A DNA stretch of 64,000 nucleotides from Chlorocebus sabaeus (Eukaryota > Chordata > Mammalia > Primates > Cercopithecidae), in NCBI RefSeq assembly GCF_047675955.1, contig NC_132913.1, positions 72,411,236-72,475,235 on the forward strand, given 5' to 3'. Within the stretch, counting starts at the first letter, position 1; each line of letters starts with the position of its first letter. Below the pieces are notes generated by a model. It made no database searches and was not told the DNA's origin. It saw only the letters and a program-made list of their open reading frames with translations. Made by a program: the position numbers and the translations under genes. Below are positions 13,024 to 24,085 of the stretch, one piece after another.

Positions 13024-13290
13024 TTTTGTTGGTGGTGGTGGTGTTCGTTTTTTTTTTTTTTTTTTTTTTTTTTTGAGACAGAGTTTCACTCTGTCGCCCA
13101 GGCTGGAGTGCAATGGCGTGATCTCAGCTCACTGCAAGCTCCACCTCCTGGGATCACTCCACTCTCCTGCCTCAGCCTCCTGAGTATCTGGGACTACAGG
13201 CATCCACCACCACACCTGGCTAATTTTGTTTTTGTATTTTTCGTAGAGTCAGGGTTTCACTGTGTTAGCCAGGATAGTCTCGATCTCCTG
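13024..13290 (-). mobile_element. 5'-truncated AluY-like element, minus strand
   Basis: An antisense Alu with a long poly(T) (13,051-13,074), a gagacagagtttcactctgtc arm and linker, ending abruptly at ctcgatctcctg. The first ~60 nt of the Alu left arm are therefore missing. The 'gttagccaggatagtctcg' zone is AluY/Sc-like. It is flanked by 13-bp duplications, ataaagatcagtt (13,011-13,023) and ataaaggtcagtt (13,291-13,303), so the truncation occurred at insertion. A short (GGT)n run at 13,029-13,042 sits between the left duplication and the poly(T). Confidence 0.88.
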
Positions 13291-13349
13291 ATAAAGGTCA
13301 GTTCTACACTTGATGGGCATCTATCCTTTGTGCTAATAATATTCATAAA

Positions 13350-13425
13350 TTGCCAATATTAGTTCATTCATTCACTCATTAAGCCATTTAACAAATACTA
13401 ATTATCTAAAGAGTGCCAACTGCCA
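13350..13425 (-). mobile_element. L2/MIR-type fragment, minus strand
   Basis: The motif ttcattcattcactcatt followed by 'aacaaatactaattatc..gtgccaactgcc' is the antisense of the common L2 3' terminus ('ttcaacaaatatttattgagcacctac'). Confidence 0.45.
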
Positions 13426-13753
13426 TTAGCATTCTACTCAGAGTTTATTATCATACATCCACTCAGAGTTTATTATCCTACAAAGGGCACATCTACCTTT
13501 ATGTATTATATCCTGGAAGAGCATGTGCCTACTCCTTTATTGTTGATCTTTAGATTCTTAGTATTTAACCAAGGTGTAACAATATTTTTCTGTGCTAACT
13601 AAAGCAACATATTGAATTAATGTAAAGGAGACTGTCTCTGAATTTCCAGCTGACTTTCTGGATTATCTAGTGTTTCTATTTTATTGTAAACTATTCCATG
13701 CTATGTCCATCTCACACCAAAGTCTTATGGCTATTATTTTACTAGATATATTC
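13426..13753. other. Unassigned DNA
   Basis: Nothing supported, apart from a short direct repeat of actcagagtttattatc at about 13,437 and 13,460. Confidence 0.4.
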
Positions 13754-13907
13754 TGTATTTTTCCATTCTCATGCAGCTATGAAGAAATACCCAAAACTGG
13801 GTAATTGCTAAAGAAAAGAGGTTTAATTGACTCACAGTTCTGCATGGCTGGGAAGGTCTCAGGAAACTTACAATTATGGCAAAAGGGTAAACAAACACAT
13901 CCTTCAC
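13754..13907 (-). mobile_element. Partial 3' LTR of MaLR provirus (antisense)
   Basis: Starts tgtatttttccattctcatg, the antisense of the MST/THE1 LTR 3' end, and runs through 'gaggtttaattgactcacag' and 'aggaaacttacaatta'. It stops where the LTR body should continue, so roughly the 5' 210 bp of this LTR are absent and it passes directly into internal sequence. It pairs with the full LTR at 15,115-15,485. Confidence 0.8.
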
Positions 13908-15114
13908 ATCCAGGTCATGCTTATGCAAAAGGCAGGCTCCCATGGCCTTCCCTCACTCCTGGCTGCTTTCATGGGCTGGCATTGAGTGTCTGTGACTTTT
14001 CCAGGAACATGGTATAAACTGTCAGTTGATGTACCATGGTGAGACAATGGTCCTCTTCTCACAGCTCTACCAGGCAGTACCCCAGTGGGGACTCTGTGTG
14101 GGGACTCTGACTCCACATTTTCCTTCCACACTGCACTAGCAGAGGTTCTCCATGTGGGCTCGGCCCCTGCAGCAAACTTCTGCCTGGACTTCAGGAGTTT
14201 CCGTACATCCTTTGAAATCTAGGTGGAGGTTCCCAAACCTCAATTCTTGGCTTCTATGCGCTGTAGACCCAACACCAGATGTAAGCCATCAAGGCTTGTG
14301 ACTTACATACTCCGAAGCAATGGCTTAAGCTGTACATTGGCCTGTTTTAGCCACAAGTAGAGCTGAAACAGCTGGGACACAGTGCACCATGTTCCAAAGC
14401 TGCGTAGAACAGGGGGTGCTTGGTCCTGGCCCAAAATATTATTGTTTTCCTTCAAGGCCTCCAGCCCTGTGATGAGAGGTGCTGCTGTGAAAGTCTCTGA
14501 CATGCCCTAGACACAATTTTTCCATTATTTCAGTGATTAACATTGTAATCCTTGTTTCTTATGCAAATATCTGCATCTGGCTTGAATTTCATCCCATAAA
14601 ATGGGGATTTCTTTTCTATCACATCATCAGACTGCAAATTTTCAAAACTTTTATGCTCTGCCTCCTCTTGAATGTTTTACCACTCAGAAATTTCTTCTGC
14701 CAGATACCCTACATCATCTCTCTCAAGTTCAAACTTCCACAGATCTCTAGGGCATGTGCAAAATGCTGCCAGTCTCTTCGCTAAAGCATAACAAGAGTCA
14801 CCTTTGCTCCAGTTTCCAACAAGTTCCTCATCTTTATCCGAGACCGTGCCAACCTGGACTTCTTTGTCCATATCGCTATGACTTTTTGGTCAAAGTCATT
14901 CAACAAGTCTCTAGGATGCTCCTGACTTTCCCACCTCTTCCTGTCTTCTGAGCTCTGCAAGTCTCTAGGAAGTTCCAAACTTTCCCACATTTTCTTGTTT
15001 TCATCTAAGCCCTGCAAACTCTTCCAATCTCTGCCTGTTACCCAGTTCCAAAGTCGCTTCCACATTTTGGGGTGTCTTTATAGAAGCACTCCACTCTCTG
15101 CAGTACCAATTTAC
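13908..15114 (-). mobile_element. MaLR (THE1/MST) internal region, antisense
   Basis: Non-LTR sequence between two same-orientation LTRs, about 1.2 kb, matching the layout of a THE1/MST internal region (an ERVL-MaLR, an old non-autonomous endogenous retrovirus-like group). Minus-strand open frames remain at 14,781-15,065 (94 codons, rich in Trp/Lys/Glu/Arg) and 14,303-14,503. They probably derive from the gag-like frame of these elements, but they are short and interrupted. No protease or polymerase is expected or seen. Confidence 0.75.
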
Positions 15115-15485
15115 TGTATTAGTCCACTCTCAAGCTGCTATGGAGAAAAACCCAAGACTGGGTAATTTATAAAGAACAGAGGTTTAATTGACTCACAGTT
15201 ACACATAGCTGGAAAGGCCTCAGGAAACTTAATCATGGCAGACGGTGAAGCAAACACATTATTCTTCATAAGGTGGCAGGAGAGAGGAGTGTTGAGCAAA
15301 GGGGGAAACCCCCTTATAAAACCATCAGATCTTGTGAGTACTCATTCACTATCATGAGAACAGCTAGAGGGTAACTGCCGCCGTGATCTAATCGCCTCCC
15401 ACTGGGTCCCTCCCACATCGTGTGGGGATTATGGGAACTACAATTCAAGATGAGATTTGGGTGGGGACACATGCAAATCATATGA
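15115..15485 (-). mobile_element. Complete 5' LTR of MaLR provirus (antisense)
   Basis: About 371 bp from tgtattagtccactctcaag to ggggacacatgcaaatcata, the antisense of an MST/THE1-type LTR. Landmarks include 'gggtaatttataaagaacagagg', 'accatcagatcttgtgagta', 'actatcatgagaaca' and 'tccctcccac'. On the minus strand it is the upstream LTR of the element ending at 13,754. Confidence 0.88.
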
Positions 15486-17802
15486 TATATCTATACACAT
15501 CTACAGCTACCCATTGAGATATATGTTTACTAAAAATCTATTTTTATTCATAATCTATTTATGTCATTTTCATTTGGTATTGAAATTACAGAATAGGATC
15601 GAATTTATTTAAAAATAAGAATAAAAAGCATAAAAGCAAGAGTATCTTTACCTATGGAAGAAATTTATGATTATGATGTCATGATTTAAGATAAGCCTAA
15701 TAAATAATTGCACATCTATAAAAGACTAAAACAAATTATCAACATCCTTAAAAAATTATCTTCAGAATTGTTTCTCAAATATCTCTGAATTTAAAACCCA
15801 CAGTAAAGAAAAAGCTGCTGCTAATTTAAGACAATAAAATCTTTGTCATTTGTGTATTTCCTGCAAGTGTTATATTACTGTAATTCAAGTTATACTAATT
15901 TCTAAATTATTACATTATACTTTGAAGTTCAATATCAAGAAAAACTATGTCTAAATAATGTTTAATTCATCTTGACTATAAAAATAACATCCCTGGAAGG
16001 TACAATAGGTGGAGGAGTATATTTCAGACACTTTTAAGTAGACTTATTGATCTGGTTAGAAAAGAAAGAAAAATAATGGTCAGATTTGAAAAACCTCACA
16101 TGGGGCATTCTTCTCTTAGCTTTGCACCATACATATTAATTTTAGGAATAGTTCTAAAATAAAGAAAACTATTTAACTAACTTTGTTTGTAACTCCACAT
16201 TCTCCATTATCTTTGACCATGGTTCCTGGTTCTACCTAGAAACTAACGTCCCATGAAACAATGACTGTGAAACATAGCTTTAGAAATGCTGAGCTACAAA
16301 GTGCTTTGTATAAATCTATAGATTTTAGTAGGCTGCATGAAACTCATCACTGCGATTACCATGCCAGCTGCAGATGAAAATGTGTTACTAAAGTAATAAT
16401 GTGAGAGTGACCATATGCAATTTAGAATACTCTTCACAAAATGAGAATCTCAGAACTTCCCAGATTTCTCTGTGTATGTTCACAAGTATAGCACACAGGA
16501 CACATATTTTATTAAAGCTTGATTTAAAACATTTGATCTTATTTTTTATTTCTCAATTTTTGGTTTAAAAGATATGGTAAATATACTGGTAAGAATAGAG
16601 AGAAATAAAAGATATATATACTTTGAATTCATCTTACAAAGTGTAAATTTGGAAAGATTTTATTGTAAAAAGGCATAAAAACAAGTTGGATTTTTTTCCT
16701 CCAATGACATAGAATGCCTTAGACAGGATTTAGAATGGAGAGAGTAAATGTAGATGAGGCTTTAGCCTATAAAGCACTAAGAGAGGTATGTGGTGTAGTG
16801 TGTTCAGACAGGGATCAGCCACATACATCAATCTTTGCACCCTTCTCTGCATGCAAATGTAATTAATAAATGTAATGTGCACCAGAATAAAGGCATGTCT
16901 TTCACAACTATAAATATTATCAGTATTCAACATAAAGAATATAAATATGCCCACTATTATGTCAGGCAGATCCAGGTTGATGTAAAGTGCTTGCCAGAAT
17001 ATGCATCCACTTGAACATAACTACAGCTGCTGTCACATAATTCATATTCTTAATGCAGGACTTGGCACAGGTAAAAGTTTTTTTTTTATGGGAGGGCATA
17101 TCAGAGCTTGCATTCTAGGCAATAGTTTTTTGATGGATAATATAAAATGGAACTACCTTTTGCATTATGGTGAACCATTTAAATGTCCAGGAATGGACAG
17201 TTACTATCATCAGTATATATACCACATTGTAGATGTTTTTTACTTATTTGGCAGCAAGCCCAAATAATATGATTAATCATATTATTACATATGTTTTAGG
17301 TTAAAGCTAATTTTAATGGAAAATATGCACTCCCCTATCTTATTTTATATTATATTATGGTACAACATTAATATACATTCACCATCTTAAATTCTACCTT
17401 AAAAACTAGTATACACATATGTATACCTGCACACATATTCACATGACTCATGCCTTTTGCCTCACATTTAAGACTAACATTTGAGTAGATATTTTACAAG
17501 CAATATTCACAATTGCCTTACCATAAACTGTTAACACAGCTAAATTTAAGTTAAAAGTGGTCTATATTGTAAAATCATCTATGTATAGGAAACAACAGAA
17601 GGTCAAAGAACCTCAGAGACTCTGAAACAGGAGAGACGACTTGGATGTAAGGCAGTTTTAGAAGTCTTAGCAGAATGAGTACATTGATTAAGCTTTAGTT
17701 TTGCATCACTAACATTAGCAATTTACATGTGTACATTTCTTCCAGTCTTCCTATCAATGATATATTCTCTTCTATGTTTATACACTTTTATTATTCATAG
17801 GC
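15486..17802. other. Unassigned AT-rich DNA
   Basis: About 2.3 kb without a gene or recognisable repeat. Open frames at 16,730-16,954 (minus) and 17,001-17,267 (plus) show no domain or family signature. Confidence 0.4.
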
Positions 17803-18179
17803 TGATGTGGTTTGGCTCTGTGTTCCCATTCAAATCTACTCTTGAATTGTAATCTCCATAATCCCTACATATCAAGGACTGGACCTAGCAGGAGGTGATT
17901 GGATCATGGAGTTGGTTTCCCCCATGCTGTTATGATAGAAAGTGAGTTCTCATGAGATCTGATGGTTTAATAAAGGGCTCTTCCCCTTCCCTCATTTGCT
18001 GTCTCTCATCTGCCACCAGGTAAGGCGTGTGTTTGCTTCTCTCTTGCCTTCCACCATGATATTAAGTTTCCTGAGGCCTCCTCAGCCATGCAGAACTATA
18101 AGTCAATTAAACCTCTTTCCTTTATAAATTATCTGGCCTCAGGTATGTCCTTACAGCAGTGTGAGAATGAACTAATACA
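17803..18179 (+). mobile_element. MST-type MaLR solo LTR, plus strand
   Basis: About 377 bp from tgatgtggtttggctctgtg to 'gaactaataca', collinear with MSTA/MSTB LTRs: 'cttgaattgtaatctccata', 'ggaggtgattggatcatgga', 'tttcccccatgctgtt', 'tgagatctgatggtttaata', 'gtttcctgaggcctcc' and 'caattaaacctctttccttt'. No internal region adjoins it, so it is a solo LTR. tagg occurs at both edges but is too short to be sure of a target duplication. Confidence 0.9.
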
Positions 18180-18359
18180 GTAGGTATTTATTGTTTTACT
18201 TAGTTTCTGTTTTCTCATATCTTCCGTTAAAATTGCCACACCATAGCATCTTCTAGCTTATGCATGTTTTAGTTTCAACTTCTGCTAGTGCCTGATTAAC
18301 TTCATATTTCTCCATTCTTTTTCCTGAGAATAAAATACTATTATATTTCAGTTTATGTG

Positions 18360-19990
18360 TCCACAAAATACAGTACCCTGATGATGGTGGCAGTGACCTG
18401 TCTTGAGCAGCTGCTGTAGGGATGCCAGTTCAGCAGGGGAGGCACAGCTGGGGTGTGCACTCCACTGAGCTGGTAGGAGCCAGCAGGAGCTAGGAGCACA
18501 TGGGATCCCTGCCCCCTACAGAGTTGGCAGGGTGGGGGTGCCATGCTCGCAGGCACACCTGCAGCTGCCTAGCTGTGGCTCTGGACCCAGGCATCCCTGC
18601 ACTCTCAGGGGCCTGGGAAGCCCTGCCCTCACAGCCCCAGAAGTCCCTGCTCCCACTCTCTGGCCTCTCCCTGCTCCTGGTGCCTGCTCCGATTTCAGAG
18701 CAAAGTTGTGGCCAAGCCTGGGCACTGTTGTGACCCGACCAGTTGTACATGTACTCGGTGCAGCACTCACACACCAGCCCCCTGCTGTCTTGGCCGCTTC
18801 TGGATTTTGCATGAGGGGGAGGCCAGGAGGCTCTGAGGGCAACTTATTATGGACCTGCAGGCACCTCTCAACACAAACAGCCTGGGTGCCATGGACAGCA
18901 TGTTGATGGCAGGGGGAAGACACCTTCCTGGGTGGAAAGGACCAAATCCCCGATAAAACCTCACCTTGAAGCCAGGGATGGCCTGAAGCCTGGGGGCTGG
19001 GCTGCCAGTTGCAGGTGGATTCTTTAGCCCGAAGTGAGAACTTATGGTGCTTTTTCCAGGGCCACCCATAGCCACCCATGGACCAATCGGCATGCACTTT
19101 CTCCCTTCTGAAACCATAAAAACCCCAGACTCAGCCAGACTCAGACAGATGTTGGGTTGACCTGCCTGTGGAAAGGAGCTACCGTCTAGTGGTCTTGCTC
19201 CCGCTGAGAGATGGACTCCCATTGGAACAACCTGTCTGTGGAAAGGAATTATCCACTTGGGTCTCCTGAGAGCTGTTCTGTTGCTCAGTGAAGCTCCTCT
19301 CCACCTTGCTTACCCTCCAGTTGTCCACATACCTCATGCTTCTAGGATGCAAGACAAGAACTTGGGACCTGTCAAATGGCAGGACTGAAACATCTGTAAC
19401 ACAAACAGGGCTAAAACATTCCCCCAGCTCACCGTGTCATGGGTGACAAAAAGGAGAGAAGAGCTGTGGCCATTCTGGAAGCCTAGACCTCGGGATTCTC
19501 CAAGGCAAGGCTGTGACATGCTGTAACACCTCTTTGGGGCTCTGTGGTTCCTCGAGTCACTGAGCTTTTGGTCACTATTGTGTTTTCCTAGTCCAGCTGC
19601 TGGTCCCTGCAGCAAAAGCCACTTGTATGTCTGGTTCAGCTGCAGCATCACATGGAGTCAGCACCTTTGCCAGTACCTGGAGCTATCCACCCCACTGGAG
19701 CCGGCACACCTAACTGTGCACAATGGCTGGACCCCACTGTCACTCACTCACATGCACCCTGCAGCTCTGCACCTGGATCACTTTTGGCAGGCATGGGATC
19801 CCAGCCGGTAGCGCTGCCTGGACGCAGCCTGCCAGGCCAAGTAGGTAAAACAAGCCCAGCAGATGCAAGCAAAACTCAAGAGGAGGCACTGCCAGCCACA
19901 GAGGTTTCTAGCAGGTGAAGCAACTCTGTCAGGATCCCGTGACACTAATACAGCTGGGGTCACCTGCATTCCCAATGTTCAATCATCTTT
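18360..19990 (+). mobile_element. GC-rich class I (ERV1-like) LTR block, unclassified
   Basis: About 1.6 kb, strikingly GC-rich within an AT-rich region. The middle has LTR promoter architecture: a CCAAT box (19,083-19,087), a TATA-like ccataaaaacccc (19,114-19,126), two imperfect direct repeats containing ctgtggaaaggag and ctgtctgtggaaaggaatt (about 19,160 and 19,230), a degenerate polyadenylation signal in gctcagtgaagctcctctcc (about 19,284), then a U5-like tail. This arrangement is typical of ERV1 LTRs. I cannot name the family, and the outer limits are set by composition. Frames of 124-193 codons here (18,516-19,097 minus, 18,532-18,906 plus) reflect high GC rather than coding: they overlap each other on both strands and have no domain. 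Confidence 0.6.
19083..19126 (+). promoter_or_regulatory. LTR CCAAT and TATA-like boxes
   Basis: CCAAT followed about 30 bp later by ataaaaa, the spacing of a class I LTR core promoter. Predicted direction is plus. No activity can be inferred from sequence alone. Confidence 0.5.
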
Positions 19991-20469
19991 GATTGTGAAA
20001 TGGGGTCATGTGGCCTGTACAGAATTACTCTAGATGAAGATTAACAATTGCACTGTTATCTCTGAGAAATCTTCATGATGTATCAGGCTCCATAATTAGC
20101 ATGTGAGCTATAAAATATAATTATTTTCTTCTCTAATTATATTCTGAGTTAAGGTGTCTATACAGTATTTACTAACTAAAATGTGATGACTCTATGTAAC
20201 TATATATTAGATACTACCTCCATGAAATACACATTTCAGACAAAAATTTAAGTCCCTGTAGAACAGCCAAAGAATTCTCTGTACATATTTTATTCTGAGA
20301 TATTATTTTGTTGTTACTACTATAATATTTAAAATTACTTACAGTAAATATTTTCTAAAGGGAACAGAATTTTATAAAGTCTGTGTAGATTAAAGGAATT
20401 ATAAACAAGTGGTACCTGTAAATCCACCAAATTTATTTGTTTAAAGAAAGTATATCATTTACATTACAT
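19991..20469. other. Unassigned AT-rich DNA
   Basis: No feature supported. Confidence 0.4.
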
Positions 20470-21080
20470 TTGTAAACTCTTTTGAGCTTTCCCTGATTTT
20501 GTTCACCCTCTCTCACCTACAGAGTGATCAATATTCTGAGTTTTTATATATAGTAAATATTTTTTCCTGCTTTTCTTCACAGTTTTATCACGTATTTCAT
20601 ATACAAATACAACACACTGTATTTTAGGTTTTCGTTCTTTGTAAAATAGTAACCATATTACACATATATTTTTAAGCTTGGCTTTTTGCACTTAGCATAG
20701 TGTCTGAAATATATTTATGTTGTTAAATGTAGTTGTAGTTAAATACTGCTGGTATTCCATGGAACAAATGCACCACAAAATTTATTCATCTGTTCTGATG
20801 TTGATAGACATTTTAGTAAATTTCTATACTTTGCTATCACAAGAAGTGATGCTATAAATAAATTTGTATATATGTTTTCATGGATTTTTGCAAGTATTTC
20901 TCTAGGGCATATATCTGTATATATATAACCTGAACTCTTTTCAGATTACTTAAGACTCACTAGGAGTGGAATTGTTGTCTTAAGATATGTACAGTATGAA
21001 CTTTATTATATAATGTGAATTTCTTTCCCAAAATACTGTGCTAATTTTTTCTCATGCTAGAGCCATAATGCTTCCCATTT
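20470..21080 (-). mobile_element. L1M 3' region, minus strand
   Basis: Antisense L1 3'UTR/ORF2-end motifs in order: 'ttcaccctctctcacc', 'agcttggctttttgcactta', 'tggtattccatggaacaaat', 'tttattcatctgttctgatg', 'ttctctagggcatatatctg' and 'ctaggagtggaattgttg'. Matches old mammalian L1 (L1MC/ME-like). Confidence 0.68.
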
Positions 21081-21564
21081 TCTACTTTATTGTAAACACT
21101 TTATCCTGTTGGGTTTTTATTTATGTATGTATTTATTTATATGGCTGTATTTATTTATTTATTTTTATTATGTATGTATGTCTTTATACTATGTATTTAG
21201 TCACCACTAAAATTGGTAAAAATAGTATTTTGTTTATTTTGTTTCAGTTATTATTGCATTTATCTAATTACCAGTCTGACTAATAACCTCTACTTTTAGC
21301 ATTTTTTGCTGTTAGATTTTTCTCAAGACTTTTGTTTATTTTTCCTATTTATTTGCTTTTGTTAATCTTTGTTTAAAGCATTTTCTAACATTTGCTTATA
21401 TCAGTCTATTCTCAGCTATATAACTAGTTACTCCTTACCATCTGCGGTTTGTCCTTTCATGTATTATGTAATACTTTAATAAACAGTTTCTTAATTTTAG
21501 TGAATTAACATGTATCAGCCTTTTTTTTGTGATTTGTTCTCTCTGTTTCTTGCTTAACACAGGC
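21081..21564. other. Unassigned DNA with TATT/TATG-rich tract
   Basis: A degenerate TTTA/TATG microsatellite runs about 21,117-21,185. Otherwise nothing seen. Confidence 0.45.
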
Positions 21565-21720
21565 TTTTTGAGATATCCTCTTACACCTGTCAGAATGGCT
21601 GCGATTAGAGTCAGAAAACCACAGATAGTGGTGTGGACAGGGAGAAAAGGAAACACTTATACACTGTTGGTGGGTGTGTAAATTAGTTCCTTTAAGAACT
21701 ACAATTTTAAAATATCTCAA
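21565..21720 (+). mobile_element. L1 ORF2 3' remnant, plus strand
   Basis: gagatatcctcttacacctg, 'cagaatggctgcgattagag', 'gtggacagggagaaaaggaa' and 'acactgttggtgggtgtgta' follow the codons around the L1 ORF2p C-terminal cysteine segment. Short and broken. Confidence 0.65.
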
Positions 21721-21929
21721 AGCTAAAGGGAAATTTCTTATTTCCAATTTTGTTTTTTCTTTTGCTTTTTTTGGTAAGAAAATGCATCTTTAGTTGTACA
21801 TTTAGCCTTGTAATACAAGTACAGTTTACATTCTGAGTTTTTTAACTACAGAGAATAATTATTTATAATCAGGAGTTATTAAAATTTGATACTTAAACCT
21901 CTGACTAGCTTTAAAATATCTAATGTTTT

Positions 21930-22140
21930 ATTTATTTATTAAATCATTCATTACTCTTTGTCAGTTTTTAAATATTTATTAGTATCTACTGTGTGCACAA
22001 TTTGTGTATTTATCAATAGTAAAACAGGGAGATGTGTGTCTTTTCTTGTGTAGTTTATATTTCATCAAAAAGGTAGAATTTGAACAAGATTTTCTTATGA
22101 GAATTGTGAAGGAAAAAATACATGGTATTAGTATATAATT
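21930..22140 (-). mobile_element. L2 fragment, minus strand
   Basis: 'aaatcattcattactctttg' then 'aaatatttattagtatctactgtgtg' and a 'gtgtagtttatatttcatc' zone match the antisense L2 3' end. Highly diverged. Confidence 0.5.
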
Positions 22141-22668
22141 TTTTATTTTATTTACAAATTATAAATATGGTCAATACTTTCTTTTCCCTTATGGCTAGGA
22201 TATTTTGTATGTAGTAGTATTTATGTAATTATTTACTTAGACTAGGTTGGACTTACATCTCCCCATTTTATTTTTCCACAGAAAAGGTTTGAGCGTATTT
22301 ATGGACATTTGATTGAAGATATATATGAGAATTTTGTTTTTCTAAATGTTATGTTTTTAGTAATTTATAAGTGATTATCTTAAGGATACTTCTTAATGGT
22401 TATTTTTACCTGTATTATCAACTGCAAATTTTGTAAATGTGGATGAAACCTTACTGTAAAGTATTATAGTAGATCTACTAAGCTTTAATAGTTTTTCATA
22501 AAAACAATTACAAAATTAAAATAATTTGGAAGTTCTACTAACCTGCTAGTATTTCACCGACTTTCATTTTGCCTACCTTCTTATTATATTTTAATATTCT
22601 ATTTCAATCTCATTTGAGAGAAAATAGGCTAGAATGATAGATAAATAGATTAAGAAATGTCAGTGTTG
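22141..22668. other. Unassigned AT-rich DNA
   Basis: No feature supported. Confidence 0.4.
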
Positions 22669-22972
22669 GGCCTGGCGCAGTGGCTCACACCTGTAATCCC
22701 AGCACTTTGGAAGGCCGAGGCGGGTGGATCACGAGGTCAGGAGTTCAAGACCAGCTTGGCCAAGATGGTGAAACCCCGTCTCTATTAAAAATACAAAAAT
22801 TAGCTAGGTGCAGAGGCCGGCGCCTGTAATCCCAGCTACTTGGGAGTCTGAGGCAGGAGAATTGCTTGAACCCAGGCAGCAGAGGGTGCAGTGAGCCGAG
22901 ATCGCACCACTGCACTCCAGCCTGGGTGACAGACTGGGACTCCATCTCAAAAAATAAAATAAAAAAAAAAAT
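22669..22972 (+). mobile_element. AluS-type element, plus strand
   Basis: Full dimeric Alu from ggcctggcgcagtggctcac to an A-rich tail (aaaaaataaaataaaaaaaa). The 'gatcacgaggtcaggagttc' variant is present, as in AluSp/Sc/Y. No convincing target duplication (only agtgtt on both sides). Confidence 0.92.
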
Positions 22973-23109
22973 AAGTGTTTGCCACTCATCATCGTCATCA
23001 TCTTCATTGTCTTTATCATCATCCTATGTCATCTACTTTCTATTAAGACATTACCTATTTTGTTTTTCATCTTAAATGTCATCATGGCAGGGACAGTAAA
23101 GACTATTGA

Positions 23110-23320
23110 TTGTATAACATACACTAGCTCATATTTATTGATGGATTACTCTTTTCTAAGAGAACAATTCTAGGAACTTTATATTTATTTTATAATTTTA
23201 TCTTCTGAGCCTTAATATGTCTATGAAGGAACTGAGTTACTAAGACATTATGTAAATTCTCAAGGACACAAAAGCAATGAGAAGTGAAACTAGGATGCAA
23301 AACTGGACAATATGAACCAG
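23110..23320 (+). mobile_element. MIR, plus strand
   Basis: MIR core order is visible: 'acaattctaggaactttata', 'gagccttaatatgtctatga', 'aaggaactgagttactaa', 'attctcaaggacacaaaagc' and 'aatgagaagtgaaactagga'. Diverged, as expected for this old SINE. Confidence 0.6.
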
Positions 23321-23860
23321 GAAGCAATTTTATTCATGTTCCTCTAGCCCATTGATTATTGGAGACATGAATACGTTTAGACATAGAAAAGTGCTTTGAT
23401 GTTAGTTTATTTGCGGTCATGTCATACTATAGGCCTATTCCTGGCCTATTCCTCATACTATAGGCCTATTCCGTAGAAATAATCATCTCAACGGTGAGAT
23501 TCATTGAATAGCAGATTATAAATTATTTCTCAATTAAGAAGAGAAAATAAATCTAATGAGCAATGCGTAACTACTCACTGTGTGCCTCATAAATTATTGC
23601 CTATTGATTTCCTTAAAAATGTAAAAGCTCACAAACCACTGTCTAATTCTTACTACAGAAAAGAGATGCATAAAGGAAGGAAGGCAATGGGTTCACACAT
23701 ATCTAAAATAGAAGACAAAAGTTGTTGCAGAACTAAAGCCAAATAACACCCTCTAGTTTACCACCACCACCAATAACCACATAAAGAACTCATCAGTGAA
23801 ATTACTAGCTTCAATGTTGACATCATTCCTGTCCTTTGAGGTTACATCAGTGGTAGAAAA
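23321..23860. other. Unassigned DNA with a 30-bp tandem duplication
   Basis: catactataggcctattcc occurs at 23,423-23,441 and again at 23,453-23,471, a local duplication of about 30 bp. Otherwise nothing recognised. Confidence 0.5.
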
Positions 23861-23877
23861 TTCAAGAATATCTTTTC
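23861..23877. repeat. Target-site duplication, left copy (L1PA copy 1)
   Basis: ttcaagaatatcttttc, identical to 30,006-30,022, marks the 3' side of the minus-strand insertion next to its poly(T). Confidence 0.93.
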
Positions 23878-24085
23878 TTTTCTTTTTTTTTAAATTATTA
23901 TTATTATACTTTAAGTTCTAGAGTACATGTGCATAACGTGCAGGTTTGTTACATATGTATACTTGTGCCATGTTGGTGTGCTGCACACATCAACTCGTCA
24001 TTTACATCAGGTTTAACTCCCAATGAAATCCCTCCCCCCCCCGGTGTGTGATGTTCCCCTTCCCGAGTCCAAGCGATCTCATTGT

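Noticed and set aside
14781..15065. 94-codon minus-strand frame considered as a host gene
   Set aside because: Lies inside the MaLR internal region between two LTRs, so it is an element-derived remnant.
18516..19097. 193-codon minus-strand open frame, overlapped by 77-151 codon frames on both strands
   Set aside because: All lie in a GC-rich LTR-like block where stops are rare. The translations are low in domain content (Cys/Pro/Gly/Ser-rich), frames overlap on both strands, and LTR promoter and polyadenylation landmarks run through them.
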